A stretch of 64,000 nt of DNA from Clostridium_AW malenominatum (lineage in GTDB: Bacteria; Bacillota; Clostridia; Clostridiales; Clostridiaceae). Below the pieces are notes generated by a model. It had not been told where the DNA came from, did not search any database, and was given only the letters and a program-made list of their open reading frames with translations. Both the position numbers and the translations under genes were made by a program. How positions within the stretch are numbered: position 1 is the stretch's first letter; each line of letters begins with the position of its first letter. Of this stretch, positions 33,583-41,845 are shown piece after piece. The DNA is taken from positions 1,178,001-1,242,000 of the forward strand of contig NZ_BAAACF010000001.1 of the NCBI RefSeq assembly GCF_039521365.1. Reading direction: 5' to 3'.

Positions 33583-33613
33583 AAGGATGCTTTAGCATCC
33601 TTTTATTCATTAT
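33572..33613. terminator. Shared bidirectional terminator encoding both C-termini
   Basis: A 19-bp perfect palindrome ATAATGAATAAAAGGATGC / GCATCCTTTTATTCATTAT with a TTTA loop. It contains the stop codons of both convergent genes (33580-33582 plus, 33603-33605 minus). Confidence 0.9.
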
Positions 33614-33884
33614 TTTTGTCTTCAGTTTCTATTTCCATAGTAGAAGTTTCATCGTCTAATTTAATTTCAAAGTTTGAATTCATATCTTCTTCGTTAAAAG
33701 ATTCGTGATCACAAGCACATGGGATATTATCTTCAAATTCTTCTATTTCAATTACGCCTTCTCCTTCAGACATGTCATACTGTTCTTTTTTACGTTGATT
33801 ATATTTTTTGTATATGAATGTTCCTACGCCAACAGCAGCTGTTGTTAAGGCCGCTTTTAATAAAAAATCATTTCTTCTTTTCAT
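33603..33884 (-). CDS. Membrane-anchored acidic protein, unknown function (93 aa)
   Basis: Unrecognised. A short basic start (MKRRNDFLLK) leads into one hydrophobic helix (about 9-25, AALTTAAVGVGTFIY). A basic stop-transfer (KKYNQRKK) and a strongly acidic tail follow, rich in Glu/Asp, with a CACDH motif at about 56-60. The orientation is probably N-in or a signal anchor. GGAGGTAG precedes the ATG. A single gene sharing its terminator with the phosphate transporter gene. Confidence 0.6.
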   Translation of the reverse strand: MKRRNDFLLKAALTTAAVGVGTFIYKKYNQRKKEQYDMSEGEGVIEIEEFEDNIPCACDHESFNEEDMNSNFEIKLDDETSTMEIETEDKNNE

Positions 33885-33996
33885 AATTTAAACTACCTCC
33901 TTAGTATTTTTAAGTTTTGATTAAAGTATTAATTAAATTATTCTTTATATTTTACCATTATGTGATATTTTTTACAATGAAAAAACAATAGTTGAT

Positions 33997-35370
33997 TTAA
34001 TATTCTATGAATTTTCTTATGTTTTTCGCAGGTAAATTATAAGGTGGATATTTAATTTTTAAATCTAAAAGAAAGCTTCTTTTCATCACAGACTTATGGT
34101 GAGTAAAGGTTTCGTAACTCCATTTTCCATGATATTTTCCCATACCACTAGTTCCAACTCCTCCAAAAGGAAGATAATGAGTGTTAATTTGGGATAGGGT
34201 TTCGTTAATACAAACACTACCTGAAGAAGTTTCTTTTATAATTTTACTTATGTTATTTTCATTTTTAGAAAAATAATATAAAGCTAATGGTTTAGGTCTG
34301 TTATTAATAAAATATATAATTTCATTTAAATTAGAAAACTGAAGTATAGGTAGTATAGGGCCAAATATTTCTTCACTCATTAAGGGAGAATTTGTTTTTG
34401 TTCCTACTATTAGTGTAGGCGATATATATAAATTCTCTTTACTTGTTTCCCCACCATAAATTATATTTCCATCTTTAAAATATGAAGTTAGTCTATCAAA
34501 ATGTTTATCATTTATTATTCTTCCATAATGAGAACTATTTATTGCATTTTCTCCATAGAAGTTTTTAATATATTTGATAAGAAGTGGAATAAATTTTTTA
34601 ACGATGTCTTTATGTATAAATAGATAATCTGGAGCAATGCAGGTTTGCCCTGTATTGAAAAATTTACCCCAAACAATACGCTTAGCTGATACTAGTAAAT
34701 CTGAATCCTTATCTACTATGCAAGGACTTTTCCCACCAAGTTCAAGAGTTAAAGGTGTAAGATTTTTACTAGCAGCTTCCATTACTACCTTTCCTACATT
34801 AACACTACCAGTAAAAAAGATATAATCCCACTTTAAGGATAAAAGGGAAGTGGTTTCTTCAATTCCTCCTTCTGCTGAATAAATATAGCATGGGTTAAAA
34901 TTTTTGTTAATTATATTTGTTATTAATGCAGATATATTAGGAGAAAGCTCAGAAGGCTTAACAACAACGCAATTGCCGGCTGCAATAGCACCTATAATAG
35001 GACTGAATATTAAATGAAAGGGATAATTCCAAGGACCTATAACTAGCACAGAGCCGTAGGGTTCTTTTACTATGTAACTTTTTCCGGGAAGGCTTGTGAT
35101 TGGAGTTTTTACTTTATTATCCTTGCACCATGTTCTTAAATTATTTATAATATAATTTAATTCAGATATAACAAAACTAATTTCACTAACATAGCTTTCA
35201 AATTCACACTTTCCCAAATCTTTCATAAGTGCGTTGCAAATATTACTTTCGTTCTTTTCTATTAAATATTTTAATTTTCTTAATTGGTTTATTCTAAAAT
35301 CTATAGAGTATGTAGCTCTAGTTAAAAAGTACTTTTTTTGGTTATTTATAATTTTTTTATAGTCAATCAT
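33997..35370 (-). CDS. NAD(P)-dependent aldehyde dehydrogenase, ALDH3-like
   Basis: 457 residues, the short ALDH class 3 layout. Catalytic Cys244 is in FNTGQTCIAPDYL, general-base Glu210 in LELGGKSP, the cofactor loop FFTGSVNVGK at about 186, and the end is FLDLKIKYPPY as in fatty-aldehyde dehydrogenases. It oxidises medium/long-chain or aromatic aldehydes to acids; the specific substrate is unknown. The start is ATG 35370 with AAGAGGTG upstream; the GTG at 35379 is part of that ribosome site. Confidence 0.9.
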   Translation of the reverse strand: MIDYKKIINNQKKYFLTRATYSIDFRINQLRKLKYLIEKNESNICNALMKDLGKCEFESYVSEISFVISELNYIINNLRTWCKDNKVKTPITSLPGKSYIVKEPYGSVLVIGPWNYPFHLIFSPIIGAIAAGNCVVVKPSELSPNISALITNIINKNFNPCYIYSAEGGIEETTSLLSLKWDYIFFTGSVNVGKVVMEAASKNLTPLTLELGGKSPCIVDKDSDLLVSAKRIVWGKFFNTGQTCIAPDYLFIHKDIVKKFIPLLIKYIKNFYGENAINSSHYGRIINDKHFDRLTSYFKDGNIIYGGETSKENLYISPTLIVGTKTNSPLMSEEIFGPILPILQFSNLNEIIYFINNRPKPLALYYFSKNENNISKIIKETSSGSVCINETLSQINTHYLPFGGVGTSGMGKYHGKWSYETFTHHKSVMKRSFLLDLKIKYPPYNLPAKNIRKFIEY

Positions 35371-35433
35371 AGTATTCACCTCTTAATATAAAATATATCA
35401 CAATTATTTAGTATTTCAAATAAGGAGGAATTT

Positions 35434-35859
35434 ATGTTTAAATTTATATGGTTAGAAGGTAATGATGATTTAAAAGATGCTTATGAAATAAGAAATCAAG
35501 TTTTTGTAATAGAACAAAATGTACCAAAGGAAATAGAAAAGGATAGTAAGGATAAAATATCGAAGCATATAGTTATATATGAAGAAAATTTTCCTATAGC
35601 TACAGGAAGAATTGTAGTTGAAAATAGTAGCTGTTCTTTTGGAAGAATATCTATAATTAAAAAATATAGAGGAAAGGGAATAGGGTTATACTTAGTAGAA
35701 AATATGATAAAAGAAGCTACTAAGATAGGAATAAAAGAAATTTATATCCATGCTCAAAAATACGCTGAAGAATTTTATAAAAAACTTAATTTTAAATCCT
35801 TTGGCGAAGTTTTTTATGAAGGTGGCATAGAACATATAAACATGGTATTAAAACTATGA
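35434..35859 (+). CDS. GNAT-family N-acetyltransferase
   Basis: 141-residue acetyl-CoA-dependent acyltransferase of the ElaA/YjcF-like GNAT group. The N-terminal YEIRNQVFVIEQNVP is typical of that subgroup. The acetyl-CoA loop reads KKYRGKGIGLYLVENMIKEA (Q/RxxGxG/A, about 77-96), and the C-terminal strand AEEFYKKLNFKSFGEVFYEGGIEHINM follows. The acceptor is unknown. AAGGAGG precedes ATG 35434. It is divergent from the ALDH gene, with a short shared promoter region. Confidence 0.85.
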   Translation: MFKFIWLEGNDDLKDAYEIRNQVFVIEQNVPKEIEKDSKDKISKHIVIYEENFPIATGRIVVENSSCSFGRISIIKKYRGKGIGLYLVENMIKEATKIGIKEIYIHAQKYAEEFYKKLNFKSFGEVFYEGGIEHINMVLKL

Positions 35860-35976
35860 ACCTTGTGTAAACTCCTTGTAAACAATACCCTAAAAGTGCA
35901 TAAATATTCCAGATGTATGCTATACTTAAATTTAACTGCAATACAAAAATATTATAATTACTGAGGAGGTTTTACA

Positions 35977-36510
35977 ATGGAAGGGATATTAAATGCACAA
36001 GTAAGAATGGAGAAGCCAAAAGTATCCAGAAGGGAAGGGTTTATACCGGGAGTTATATATGGAAAGGATTTGGAGAATATTTTTGTTAAATTCGAAAAGA
36101 CCAAATTAATAGGTTTGCTTAAAGAAAAGGGAGAAAAATCAAGAATATCCTTTTTATTAAATAATAAAAAGCAGGAAGGCATTATAAAGGATGTAGCTAG
36201 AGATGATTCTACAAATGAAATAATACATATAGATATTCAAGCTGTAAAGGGAACGGAAGTTGTTAAATGGACGGTGCCTGTGAACTTCACTGGAAAAGAG
36301 TTATTAAATGGAAGAGGACTTTATCTTCAAGTTTATTCAAATGAAATTGAAGTAGAAGGTGAAAGTTCATTAATTCCAAACAGTGTTGAAATAGAAGTAA
36401 GTAAGATGGAATTTGGACAGGAAATTAAAATTAAAGATTTAAAGCTAACAGGGGAAATTAGAATATTAAAAGATTTAGACACGGTTATAGGTGTGATAGC
36501 TAATTCTTAG
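35977..36510 (+). CDS. rplY: Ribosomal protein bL25 / general stress protein Ctc
   Basis: 177 residues: an N-terminal 5S-rRNA-binding L25 domain (about 1-90; SRREGFIPGVIYGKD) and the C-terminal TL5/Ctc beta domain (about 95-175; VPVNFTGKE...GRGLYLQVYSNEIEVEGESSLIPNSVEIEVSKMEFGQEIKIKDL). It binds 5S rRNA in the large subunit. In Bacillus the two-domain form (ctc) is stress induced. GAGGAGG precedes ATG 35977. It is not linked to other ribosomal genes, as usual for ctc. Confidence 0.92.
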   Translation: MEGILNAQVRMEKPKVSRREGFIPGVIYGKDLENIFVKFEKTKLIGLLKEKGEKSRISFLLNNKKQEGIIKDVARDDSTNEIIHIDIQAVKGTEVVKWTVPVNFTGKELLNGRGLYLQVYSNEIEVEGESSLIPNSVEIEVSKMEFGQEIKIKDLKLTGEIRILKDLDTVIGVIANS

Positions 36511-36640
36511 TTTTTTAGTTAATAGTTTTTTAGTGAATAGTTATGGTAGGGATTTTGAGTGTTCTCAAAATCCCTTTAAATTAAAAGAATTCTGTATAAA
36601 CAGAATTCCCTCATAAACTAAAAAACTAAAAAACTATTAA
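36511..36640. repeat. Intergenic cluster of inverted and tandem repeats with terminators
   Basis: TTAGTTTTTTAGTTAATAGTTTTTTAGTGAATAG at the left is echoed in reverse by AAACTAAAAAACTAAAAAACTATTAACTAT at the right. Inside lie two hairpins: AGGGATTTTGAG / CTCAAAATCCCT (36548-36575, strong) and GAATTCTG / CAGAATTC. It separates convergent genes and can end transcription both ways. A related layout occurs at 41613-41760. Confidence 0.7.
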
Positions 36641-37609
36641 CTATTTATCTAAATTAAGGTCTTCATAGGCCATAATACCATAGCGTGAAGATGCATTTTT
36701 TACTGCATTTATAACGGCTTTTTCAACAACTCTGGCAGCTAGCATTCCAATAAGATTTATATCAGCTTCTACTTTGCCTGTAGCCATGGTGAAAATTGTA
36801 TCTCCATCAAACATTGTATGAGCGGGTCGCATGGTTCTACCGTAGCCATTGTGTGCCATGGATGCAATTTTATTAGCTTGAGATTTTGACAAAGTTCCAT
36901 TAGTAACTACTACTCCAATGGTTGTATTGCCTTGAAAAACATTGTTGTATTTATGGTAATTATCAATCATCCAACTCTCGGTGTCTACAAATTTACCATC
37001 CATAAATGCACCAGCAAGGATTTCGCCTGTACTTGGGTCTATTACATCTCCTAAGCAGTTTACTGCAATAAGAGCTCCAACCTTAAGCTCACCTACTTGA
37101 AGACAATAACTCCCTAGTCCACCCTTCATTGAATATTCAGGCCCTAGCATTTTCCCAACAGTAGCACCGGTACCAGCGCCAATGTTACCTTGTAGGTTTT
37201 CTTTATTTTCTTCTGAATTAAGGGCGGCTTCATAGCCCATATTTTTATCTGGCCTAATTTGACTATTGCCTACTGTTAAATCAAAAAGTACTGCTGAACA
37301 AACTATTGGAACTTTAGTTACACCTACATCGAAGCCCACCCCTTGATCTTCCAAGTATTTCATAACTCCACTGGCTGAGTCTAAACCAAAGGCACTCCCG
37401 CCAGATAATACTACAGCGTGGATTTTTTCAATCATATTTACTGGATTTAAAAGGTCTGTTTCACGAGTGCCAGGGGCACCTCCACGAACATCTACGCCAC
37501 CTGTAGCACCTTCAGTGCAGATTATGGCAGAACATCCCGTTCCACTTTCGTAGTTTTGTGCATGACCAAGACATATTCCCTCTATATCAAACAAACTTAT
37601 CTCTCTCAT
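36641..37609 (-). CDS. P1-family (DmpA/S58) aminopeptidase-like protein
   Basis: 322-residue member of the DmpA/BapA fold, which self-cleaves before a nucleophilic Ser/Thr. Family stretches: GATGGVDVRGGAPGTRETDLL, HAVVLSGGSAFGLDSASGVMKYLE, GNIGAGTGATVGK, and QGNTTIGVVVTNGTLSKSQANKIASMAHNGYGRTM (the Thr after Asn is the likely autocleavage nucleophile). Known relatives release N-terminal D- or beta-amino acids, or cut beta-peptides; the substrate here is unproven. AAGGAGA precedes the ATG. It is followed downstream by the repeat/terminator cluster. Confidence 0.88.
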   Translation of the reverse strand: MREISLFDIEGICLGHAQNYESGTGCSAIICTEGATGGVDVRGGAPGTRETDLLNPVNMIEKIHAVVLSGGSAFGLDSASGVMKYLEDQGVGFDVGVTKVPIVCSAVLFDLTVGNSQIRPDKNMGYEAALNSEENKENLQGNIGAGTGATVGKMLGPEYSMKGGLGSYCLQVGELKVGALIAVNCLGDVIDPSTGEILAGAFMDGKFVDTESWMIDNYHKYNNVFQGNTTIGVVVTNGTLSKSQANKIASMAHNGYGRTMRPAHTMFDGDTIFTMATGKVEADINLIGMLAARVVEKAVINAVKNASSRYGIMAYEDLNLDK

Positions 37610-37661
37610 GTTAATATCTCCTTTTACAAAAATCTCCTGACTTAAAGCCAGGAGATTATAA

Positions 37662-38249
37662 TTACTTTCTAGTTTTTCTAACTGCCATAACCACTGGAAT
37701 AGTGATTAAAACTGATAATATAGCTTCAGGAATTCCATTTGTAAAAGCTACAGCAATTATGCCTTTTCTAGCAGCAGATACACTAATATTGTACACTGCA
37801 GCATATTTTTCAATATAAATTAAGTAAATAAGCCCTAATACACCAAAGGTATTAGTCAAGGAACCTATTGCAGCCCCTATTGCCATTTTTAATGTACCAA
37901 ATTTTGATGATAGTGCTGAATAGCAATAGTAAGCAGTAAGTCCTATAATAACCCTAGGAACTACTGAAACTAGTGGATTCATAAACACAAAGGATAGTGG
38001 CATTGGATTTGCAATAGCATTAATTACGCTAAATAAGCCAAAGATTAATCCTATCATAGCTCCAACCAAAGGTCCTTCTAGAATAGCTCCAATAATTACA
38101 GGTACATGCATTATAGTAGCTTTCACCGGTGGAATAGGGATAAAACCTAAACCAGATACTCCAAGAAAAATTGAGATTGCTGACAACATACCAATAACGG
38201 CAATTTGTCTTGTGTTAAGACTGATTGATGATTTTAACTTTTTTTCCAT
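37662..38249 (-). CDS. ECF transporter S component, substrate unassigned
   Basis: 195-residue membrane protein with six helices. The N-terminal pattern NTRQIAVIGMLSAISIFLG...IPIPPVKATIMHVPVIIGAILEGPLVGAMIGLIFGLFS is that of ECF S components (the TRQIAxxGMLxA start and AxxxG helix-1 patch contact the shared EcfT). It probably captures a vitamin or its precursor. It resembles folate/pantothenate-type S components only generally. AACGGAGG precedes the ATG. No EcfA/T genes and no riboswitch I recognise lie nearby. Confidence 0.8.
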   Translation of the reverse strand: MEKKLKSSISLNTRQIAVIGMLSAISIFLGVSGLGFIPIPPVKATIMHVPVIIGAILEGPLVGAMIGLIFGLFSVINAIANPMPLSFVFMNPLVSVVPRVIIGLTAYYCYSALSSKFGTLKMAIGAAIGSLTNTFGVLGLIYLIYIEKYAAVYNISVSAARKGIIAVAFTNGIPEAILSVLITIPVVMAVRKTRK

Positions 38250-38548
38250 TTAATTACCTCCGTTCTTATTCCCTTTAGGGATATAATTCGGAAATTTCTT
38301 ATTAAACTTATAGTGTTCAGTTTCATAAGAATACCGACAAAGACATTCTATCACGTTTTTCTATAAAGTTAAATAGAGTCGTTAAAATTTTATCAATAAA
38401 GAGTATTCTCAATATTTCTATAATATCTCATGAAAACTTATTTTGATAAATGGAGAATGTTGTATTGTGTTGAAAATACAAAAATTAGTTTCATATTTTT
38501 TAAAAGTTGACTTATAATAGTAATAATAGAAAGGCAGGAGATATTTAG
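38250..38548. promoter_or_regulatory. Divergent intergenic region (ECF S component / S41 protease)
   Basis: 299 non-coding bases. Reading towards the S component there is a -10-like TAGAAT region and an untranslated leader of roughly 90 nt containing the small hairpin TCCCT-AA-AGGGA just before the ribosome site. I see no known riboswitch core (THF, TPP, preQ1 checked by eye). Towards the protease, TTGACT followed by TAATAATAG is the best promoter candidate. The middle is featureless A/T. Confidence 0.4.
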
Positions 38549-40168
38549 ATGAAATACTTAAAGAAAAAGTGGTTTAAAAGTGGATTACTTGCATTTGTTT
38601 TTTTGTTTAATTTATTGTTTTTAAGTGATACTTCTTATGCATATAGCGATAATGAACAAAGTTTATGGGAAGTAAAGTATTTAATACAAAATAACTCTAT
38701 TTATAATCTTTCGGAAGAAGGAATAAATTCTCAGGATATAAGTGAAGTTATTAAAAATTTAAAAGATCCTTATAGTGAGTATTACACAAAAGAAGAATTT
38801 AATGAATTTGTAAGAGCTATAAATCAAAATTTTTATGGAATAGGCATTTATAATGAGTTGGTAACAGAAGGAATAAAGATAAATTCCTTCCTTAAAGGTT
38901 CTTCTGCAGAAGAGGCAGGGTTAAAAGTTGGAGATATAATTACAAGTGTAGATGGCAAGGGGATTAAAGGGTTAACCGCATCAGAAGCTGTAAAGTATAT
39001 TAAAGGTGGAAAAGGTACCTTTGTTAATTTATCCGTGAAAAGAGGAGAGCAAGTATTAAATTTTTCTGTGGAGAGAAGAGAAATAAACATACCTACCATA
39101 GAAGGAGAATTATTAGATAATAAAGTCGCATATATTATAATTTCATCCTTTGGAGAAGATACTCCTAGTCTTTTGAAGGAAAAATTGATTGATATGAATA
39201 AAAAGGGTGCTGAAAAGTACATCATAGACTTGAGAAATAATACAGGGGGCTATACAAATTCAGCATATGACATATTAGGCTATTTCATAGAAGATAATAT
39301 TGCAACAGTAATGAAAGACAAGGATAAAAATGAATACAAATATAAAGCCTTTAAACATGATTATGTAATTAATAAAGATATTATTTTATTAGTAAATGAA
39401 TATACGGCTTCTGCATCGGAAATACTTTCTGCTGCACTAAGAGATTATAATAAGGCATTGATAGTTGGAATCAAAACTTATGGAAAAGGGGTACAGCAAA
39501 CCATATTTTCTTTAAGCAATGGAGATGTATTAAAATTAACTACTCATAGTTTTTATTCTCCTCTAGGAAAAGAGATAAACAATGTAGGCATAATGCCCAA
39601 CGTTAATACAAATAAAATAGATCCCTTAAAGGTGGCTAAGTTATTATTTTCAGGAAATAAGTCTATTGATAATAAGAAGTTACTAAAATTACTTCAAAAT
39701 AATAAAGAGTATTATATAGACTTAGAAAAAGGAAGAAGTAAAGAATATTGGGATGCTTTAAAATACATTGTAAATACATCTACAGAAGGAAGTTTGTTTT
39801 TAGGAAAGGGAATTAACTGGACTAAGCTAACAGAAGAAGATATTAAGGAGAATTTCAATGTTTACTTTAATGACTATACGAAGATGCCTAAATTAGTAAA
39901 ATCTAAGGAAAAAGCAGTGTTTAAAATAAAACTAAATAAAAATGTAGATATTAACACTGTAGGAGCGAATTCAATAAAGTTGATTCAAGAAGAAACCTTT
40001 GAAGAAGTAAAAATAAATTATGACGTAGAAAACAAAGATGAAATAATATTATATCCTGTAGAAGCAGCTAAACTTCAGGGAGATTATTTCTTAATAATAG
40101 AAGGATTGAAGGGAGAAGAAGGTGGGAAACTTAAAAATAAAGTTGCTCTACCTGTACACTTTGAATAA
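38549..40168 (+). CDS. S41-family (CtpA-like) protease with a C-terminal Ig-like domain
   Basis: 539 residues, exported or membrane anchored. Signal anchor at 10-30 (ends SYA), helical N-domain, PDZ (about 95-175; INSFLKGSSAEEAGLKVGDIITSVDG), then the S41 core with catalytic Ser288 in TASASE and Lys313 in TYGKG (25 apart, as in CtpB S309/K334). After the core, a C-terminal beta domain (about 450-539; VFKIKLNKNVDINTVGANSIKLI...) looks like a Big_5/SbsA Ig-like module, which is less usual for CtpA. It processes or degrades exported proteins; targets are unknown. AGGAGAT precedes the ATG. Confidence 0.87.
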   Translation: MKYLKKKWFKSGLLAFVFLFNLLFLSDTSYAYSDNEQSLWEVKYLIQNNSIYNLSEEGINSQDISEVIKNLKDPYSEYYTKEEFNEFVRAINQNFYGIGIYNELVTEGIKINSFLKGSSAEEAGLKVGDIITSVDGKGIKGLTASEAVKYIKGGKGTFVNLSVKRGEQVLNFSVERREINIPTIEGELLDNKVAYIIISSFGEDTPSLLKEKLIDMNKKGAEKYIIDLRNNTGGYTNSAYDILGYFIEDNIATVMKDKDKNEYKYKAFKHDYVINKDIILLVNEYTASASEILSAALRDYNKALIVGIKTYGKGVQQTIFSLSNGDVLKLTTHSFYSPLGKEINNVGIMPNVNTNKIDPLKVAKLLFSGNKSIDNKKLLKLLQNNKEYYIDLEKGRSKEYWDALKYIVNTSTEGSLFLGKGINWTKLTEEDIKENFNVYFNDYTKMPKLVKSKEKAVFKIKLNKNVDINTVGANSIKLIQEETFEEVKINYDVENKDEIILYPVEAAKLQGDYFLIIEGLKGEEGGKLKNKVALPVHFE

Positions 40169-40276
40169 TTCATATAAATAGAGTAAAAAGTTTATAAATC
40201 TTTAATAAAATTATTAGAAAAAATATGATAATATATATATAATGACTTTAATTACTTCAGGGAGGTAATTATTTAT

Positions 40277-40603
40277 ATGAATTATTATAGAAATGTATTT
40301 AATAATGATAAAACTATTAGATTTCTTTTGATATTTGGTTTAGTTTTGTCCATTTCAAAAGGAACAAGAGTTTTAGGGTTGGCTTTAATAATTTATGCAG
40401 TAGGCAGAAGAGGCACCTATATTAATATAAAAAGTGAAATAGAGCAAACAATAAGAAGAATTAAAAATAAGCTAGGAGAGAGAAAGAACTTTTTGATAAC
40501 TAGATGCCCCAATTGCTCTCAAAAGGTAAGGTTACCTAGAAGAAAGGGCAATATATTAGTAACTTGCCCAAGGTGCGGATATAAATTTAAATTAAAAACA
40601 TAA
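40277..40603 (+). CDS. Small membrane protein with C-terminal zinc ribbon (108 aa)
   Basis: N-terminal hydrophobic region (about 13-44, one or two helices), a basic linker (KSEIEQTIRRIKNKLGERKN), then a compact zinc-ribbon: CPNC (76-79 region) and CPRCGYKFKLKT 18 residues later. The four cysteines probably bind Zn(II). The function is unknown; membrane-tethered zinc ribbons often bind partner proteins or nucleic acid. AGGGAGG precedes ATG 40277. It has its own terminator. Confidence 0.7.
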   Translation: MNYYRNVFNNDKTIRFLLIFGLVLSISKGTRVLGLALIIYAVGRRGTYINIKSEIEQTIRRIKNKLGERKNFLITRCPNCSQKVRLPRRKGNILVTCPRCGYKFKLKT

Positions 40604-40607
40604 TTTA

Positions 40608-40648
40608 TAAAAAAGGAATCTTTGTTATAAGCAAGGATTCCTTTTTTA
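40608..40648 (+). terminator. Terminator after the zinc-ribbon gene
   Basis: AAAAAGGAATC(tTTG) / (CAAg)GATTCCTTTTT with a short loop and T tail. Confidence 0.85.
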
Positions 40649-40759
40649 TATGGTATTAATTGTGCATATCAGTATTGATGTATCCATATGAATAGTGATA
40701 TAATTTTTACATAGTGTGGAATAATATATAAATATTACGAATTTAGGGAGGAAGTTAAA

Positions 40760-41608
40760 TTGGAAAAAATTGCTTTGATTACTGATACCACAGCAGATTT
40801 AACAGAGGAAATTATTCGTGAGTATAATGTACATGTACTACCGTTTAGAATAATTTATAAAGACAAGGAATATAAGGATAAGATTGAAATTACGCCACAA
40901 GAGGTGTATGACAATTTTAAGGTAGAAGTTCCAACATCCTCTCTTCCATCCATGCAAGATATGGAGGATTTATTTTCTAAACTAGAAGAGGAAGGATATA
41001 CTCATGCTATTGCAATAACGTTATCTACTGGGTTATCTGGAATATATAATGGAGTTAAGTTAGTTAGCGAAAATCATTCAAAAATAACTTCGCATGTAAT
41101 GGATTCTAAAGCAATATCTGGGGGGGAAGGAGCTCTTGTTCAGAAATGTGGCCAACTTATAAAAGAAGGAAAGGCCTTTGATGATATAATAAAGGAAGTT
41201 TATGAGTTTAGAAAAAGGGTACATATATACTTTGTTGTAGGAACCTTAGAATATTTAAAAAGAGGTGGAAGAATAGGAAAGGTTTCTGGAACCATAGGGG
41301 AACTATTAAATGTTAAGCCTATAATTTCTATAGATATTAATGATGGTAAGTATATTACCTCGGATAAGGTAAGAGGTAGAAAGCAATCTCTAAATAGAAT
41401 GTTTGAAATAATTGAAGATATGTTGAAAGAAAAAAAATATAGAATTCAAATTGTTCATGGAGATGGCTTAGAGGAAGCTACAAAGTTATATGAAAGAGTT
41501 AAAACTTTAGAAAATGCAACGGAAGTTGTACTGGGGGGAGCTATTAGCCCTGTATCTGGAGTACATAGTGGCCCAGGACTTGTAGGGGTTATATTAATAG
41601 AAGAGTAA
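40760..41608 (+). CDS. DegV-family fatty-acid-binding protein
   Basis: 282 residues, DegV (FakB-like) fold. ITDTTADLTEEII near the start, TSSLPSMQDM, the conserved AITLSTGLSGIYNGVKL, DSKAISGGEGALV, EYLKRGGRIGK and the C-terminal GGAISPVSGVHSGPGLVGV all fit. FakB proteins carry fatty acids to the kinase FakA for phosphorylation; no fakA adjoins here. The start is TTG 40760 after AGGGAGGAAG; no better start exists. Confidence 0.9.
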   Translation: MEKIALITDTTADLTEEIIREYNVHVLPFRIIYKDKEYKDKIEITPQEVYDNFKVEVPTSSLPSMQDMEDLFSKLEEEGYTHAIAITLSTGLSGIYNGVKLVSENHSKITSHVMDSKAISGGEGALVQKCGQLIKEGKAFDDIIKEVYEFRKRVHIYFVVGTLEYLKRGGRIGKVSGTIGELLNVKPIISIDINDGKYITSDKVRGRKQSLNRMFEIIEDMLKEKKYRIQIVHGDGLEEATKLYERVKTLENATEVVLGGAISPVSGVHSGPGLVGVILIEE

Positions 41609-41612
41609 TTAG

Positions 41613-41760
41613 AAAATTGCGAAGCAAATTTAGAGTTAATTAGTTTTCTAGATTTTTAGTATTTTAGTTAATTGGAAAATTCTTGACGAATTTTAACAGT
41701 AACTAGCTAACTATCAACCAAAATACTAGGAAACTGTAAAATTTTGCTCCGCAATTTTTA
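41613..41760. repeat. Long imperfect palindrome between degV-family gene and homoserine dehydrogenase
   Basis: Outer arms AAAATTGCGAAGCAAATTT (41613-41631) and AAATTTTGCTCCGCAATTTTT (41738-41759). Next layer TAGTATTTTAGTTAATTG against its near-complement in CTATCAACCAAAATACTA. At the centre is a perfect AAAATTC-TTGAC-GAATTTT hairpin. No ORF. It shares the TTAGTTAAT wording with the repeat cluster at 36.5 kb. Confidence 0.65.
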
Positions 41761-41845
41761 TTTAGTATGATATAATTGATTATGAGGGAATATGTCACCT
41801 TTTTTATTTTCAGAAATTTTATAATATTAAAGGAATGGTGAGCTA

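Noticed and set aside
38250..38400. Vitamin riboswitch before the ECF S component
   Set aside because: No THF, TPP, preQ1 or cobalamin core could be found by eye; only a small hairpin is present.
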